A stretch of 15,606 nt of DNA from an uncultured Coprococcus sp. Its GTDB lineage: Bacteria > Bacillota_A > Clostridia > Lachnospirales > Lachnospiraceae. Location of the stretch: contig CAAGAB010000330.1 of the NCBI GenBank assembly GCA_900767685.1, forward strand, positions 1-15,606. Direction: 5' to 3'. The translations under genes and the position numbers were made by a program. Shown here piece by piece: positions 13,721 to 15,606 of this stretch. Position 1 is the stretch's first letter; each line of letters opens with the position of its first letter. The notes beneath the pieces were generated by a model that had not been told where the DNA came from, did not search any database, and saw only the letters and a program-made list of their open reading frames with translations.

Positions 13721-14908
13721 TTATGGTATGTACTGATGTGTTGCAAGTCTGCTATGCAATGTTCTGGCCACGTTTCCTGTTTTTGATACAATCGCCAACT
13801 TCACAACACTTTCATTACATCCCGCCACAATCACATATTCACCAACATCATATATATCATATATTCTAAATGCAAATGTCCTGACAACCTTACTTTTGCC
13901 ATCAAGTTTTCTTATCAATCTGGATTCATAGCCATTACTTGTGTATGAATAACCATACGGATTGTTAGAAACATTCATGAAATTTTCCTTTGAATCATAT
14001 GGAGATGTCCATTTGCTTACGGAACTGGATGACGATATGCTTATCTGTTTTGTCCTTCCCTTACTTCCTATAAGATATGTATCCTGAGTAAATCCATAAT
14101 AACCGACGCCGTTCTGTATTCCCACCAGCTTATTATTTGCAACGCACAGCTCATATGAACCATTACATATAAACGTCTTTCCCGTTCCGTCTAACTTTAC
14201 CCTGTACACAGCTCCGCAGTAGACATAATATATGAAATTTCCTACTATCTTCGCATTTGAACCCTTTGCAAGGCATTTCTGCGAACGTCCATCCTTTGAT
14301 ATTCTATATACATACTCTGTGGACGAACTCGAACTTCTCTTCGCAGTGAAATATATATAATTACCTTTAATATCATCCAAGCTCATGCATTTGAGGCTTG
14401 TAAGCTTTTTCTTTTTATTTGTTGCCGGATTATAAGCATATAAAATATTTACATAATTCCAGTTACTGTCATATCTCTGCCTTATGTATATCAGTTTGCC
14501 ATCTGATAGCACCTTTCCACTTCTACGGATATGTATTCTGCTTGATACAGATATTTTGCATTTGTAGATTTTGCCATTTCCAAGTTTCGCAATCACATAG
14601 GCAGTTCCTCTGTTCTTTCCTGTTACACATCCATATGAATCAACAACTGCAACTGAGCTGTTAGAAGTGCTCCACCGAACTGACGATGTGGTTCCCTGTA
14701 CATACAGATTCACTCTCTGTCCCTTATCTAACTTGCAGCTACTGTAATTCAGTTTCACTGTTGCGGCCTGAGCCTCAACAATTCCCGCCTTCCAGCCATT
14801 GCCATCGGATAGCTGAGGGACATACACCATCCCAGCAAGGATCATAACAACAGCAATAATCACACTCAAAGTTCTTCTGGCAAGTCCAAATCTCGATTGT
14901 CTCCTCAT
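13721..14908 (-). CDS. Secreted Ig-like (Big_2 type) and DUF5050-like beta-propeller protein
   Basis: The 395 residues begin with a basic start and a signal peptide (about 1-48, cleavage likely after EAQA). A bacterial Ig-like group 2 domain follows (about 50-122: VRWSTSNSSVAVVDSYGCVTG, GTAYVIAKL). Then come short repeats of the type GNYIYFTAK...YVYRISKDG...KC and GNFIYYVYCGAVYRVKLDG, the pattern of DUF5050/propeller domains in clostridial surface proteins (about 130-380). No membrane anchor, sortase signal or catalytic motif is visible. GGAG lies 8 bases before the ATG at 14908. It has its own terminator and an operator pair like that of the RCC1 protein gene. The function is unknown; a scaffold or binding role outside the cell is inferred. 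Confidence 0.85.
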   Translation of the reverse strand: MRRQSRFGLARRTLSVIIAVVMILAGMVYVPQLSDGNGWKAGIVEAQAATVKLNYSSCKLDKGQRVNLYVQGTTSSVRWSTSNSSVAVVDSYGCVTGKNRGTAYVIAKLGNGKIYKCKISVSSRIHIRRSGKVLSDGKLIYIRQRYDSNWNYVNILYAYNPATNKKKKLTSLKCMSLDDIKGNYIYFTAKRSSSSSTEYVYRISKDGRSQKCLAKGSNAKIVGNFIYYVYCGAVYRVKLDGTGKTFICNGSYELCVANNKLVGIQNGVGYYGFTQDTYLIGSKGRTKQISISSSSSVSKWTSPYDSKENFMNVSNNPYGYSYTSNGYESRLIRKLDGKSKVVRTFAFRIYDIYDVGEYVIVAGCNESVVKLAIVSKTGNVARTLHSRLATHQYIP

Positions 14909-15009
14909 ATCTACCGCTCCTTCAATAATTCTAAACTGCGTTCAAAGAGTCTGTTCAATCAAAGCTCCTTGAAACATCTCTTTTCTCATAAAATTAAAGT
15001 TATGGATAT

Positions 15010-15079
15010 ATTTTACACAAATATCTGTTGTCACAAAATAAATCGTGCATAACTTTGCAATAATCTTGCACAACTTTGC
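15010..15079 (-). promoter_or_regulatory. LytTR-type operator pair and -10 box of the DUF5050-like gene
   Basis: On the minus strand, GCAAAGTTGTGCA (15067-15079) and GCAAAGTTATGCA (15046-15058) differ at one base and have a 21-bp period. TAAAAT (15010-15015) follows 30 bases after the second repeat. The start would be near 15003, leaving a leader of about 95 bases. No convincing -35 is seen. Confidence 0.72.
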
Positions 15080-15111
15080 TGTCTATACAAGGTATAACGA
15101 ATCAATATATT

Positions 15112-15606
15112 CTACTTCAGCAATCCTTTCTCCACCTTGAGTGAGAGTATTCTTCTCACACTCTCATCAATCCTGTCCTCGGTAATGTCACCGCTCTCAA
15201 CTGCCTGAACGATCGAATCCACCGCAGTATCTATGTCAGTTGGATCCAGAAGCATATCTATTCCGGCTTTTACAGCCATAACAGAAGACTCTCCCACACC
15301 ATAATTATCCGCTATGGAGCCCATAGCCAGAGAATCTGTAATTGCTATTCCATTGAAATCCATCTCGTTTCTGAGCATCTCAGTTGTTATCTTGTATGAA
15401 AGTGTGGCTGGGAGTTCATCTATATCCGGAACTATAAGATGTCCAACCATCACAAAGTCTGCTCCTGCATCTATGCCGGCTTTAAATGGCTGCATCTCGT
15501 CCGCCATAATCTCATCCTTTGTCCGCTTCACATAGGCGCTGCTGTAGTGTGAATCCTCCGCTGTATCGCCATGTCCAGGGAAATGCTTCAGCGTACACAT
15601 TATATC
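15112..15606 (-). CDS. Glycoside hydrolase family 3, NagZ-like beta-N-acetylhexosaminidase, C-terminal part (runs off the right edge)
   Basis: The visible 164 residues are the end of the GH3 N-terminal barrel type used to remove beta-linked GlcNAc, for example from muropeptides. KHFPGHGDTAEDSH is the loop holding the Asp-His general acid/base pair special to NagZ enzymes. FNGIAITDSLAMGSI holds the nucleophile Asp. The helix ending VRRILSLKVEKG closes the barrel. The frame is open to 15606, so the start lies outside; the Met at 15600 is internal. It stops at 15112 with no second GH3 domain and no clear terminator before the next operator pair, so readthrough into the DUF5050-like gene is possible. 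Confidence 0.92.
   Translation of the reverse strand, partial: DIMCTLKHFPGHGDTAEDSHYSSAYVKRTKDEIMADEMQPFKAGIDAGADFVMVGHLIVPDIDELPATLSYKITTEMLRNEMDFNGIAITDSLAMGSIADNYGVGESSVMAVKAGIDMLLDPTDIDTAVDSIVQAVESGDITEDRIDESVRRILSLKVEKGLLK

Overview
The window suggests a low-GC, Gram-positive anaerobe of the Lachnospiraceae type (Coprococcus/Butyrivibrio-like). This is inferred from the protein families, the strong AGGAGG-type ribosome binding sites, and two secreted proteins built from RCC1, Ig-like and FN3 modules. No species can be named from the sequence alone. All protein genes run on the minus strand except one. The exception is a plus-strand LexA-fold regulator, which sits downstream of a candidate structured RNA on the same strand.

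Layout, left to right. (1) 1-1657 is the 5' part of an F1Fo ATP synthase operon (minus): atpB, atpE and the first 20 codons of atpF, preceded by a small HAD-family phosphatase-like gene. atpB seems to start at an ACG codon. (2) 1658-2703 has no protein gene. It holds a G-quadruplex-type run on the minus strand, a roughly 264-nt region that folds into one consistent nested RNA structure, an 8-bp-arm palindrome and a good promoter. (3) 2704-3447 (plus) is an XRE-HTH regulator with a LexA/S24-like C-terminus that has lost the catalytic Ser and probably the Lys. (4) 3597-4490 (minus) is an orphan CbiE/CbiT-like protein without the SAM-binding glycine motif. A tandem 25-bp repeat lies upstream of its promoter. 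(5) 4780-5541 (minus) is a DeoR-family regulator. It is followed at 5675-6756 by the fused remains of a class III aminotransferase and an M20 peptidase. (6) 7111-8346 (minus) is a complete fabF with a long hairpin-containing leader. (7) 8685-14908 (minus) holds two secreted proteins: a 1609-residue protein with a seven-blade RCC1 propeller, and a 395-residue Ig-like/DUF5050-like propeller. (8) 15112-15606 is the C-terminal part of a GH3 enzyme of the NagZ type.

The strongest new signal is regulatory. Each of the two secreted-protein genes is preceded by a pair of 12-13-bp direct repeats with a 21-bp period, followed after exactly 30 bp by TAAAAT. This is the layout expected of promoters activated by a LytTR-type response regulator (AgrA/VirR/ComE class), so the two genes are probably co-induced. 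The second strong signal is the structured RNA at 2169-2432, whose two ends pair over 13 positions. The third is a run of enzyme-derived genes with missing active-site residues at 2.7-6.8 kb. This points to decay or to reuse of old folds as binding or regulatory proteins.
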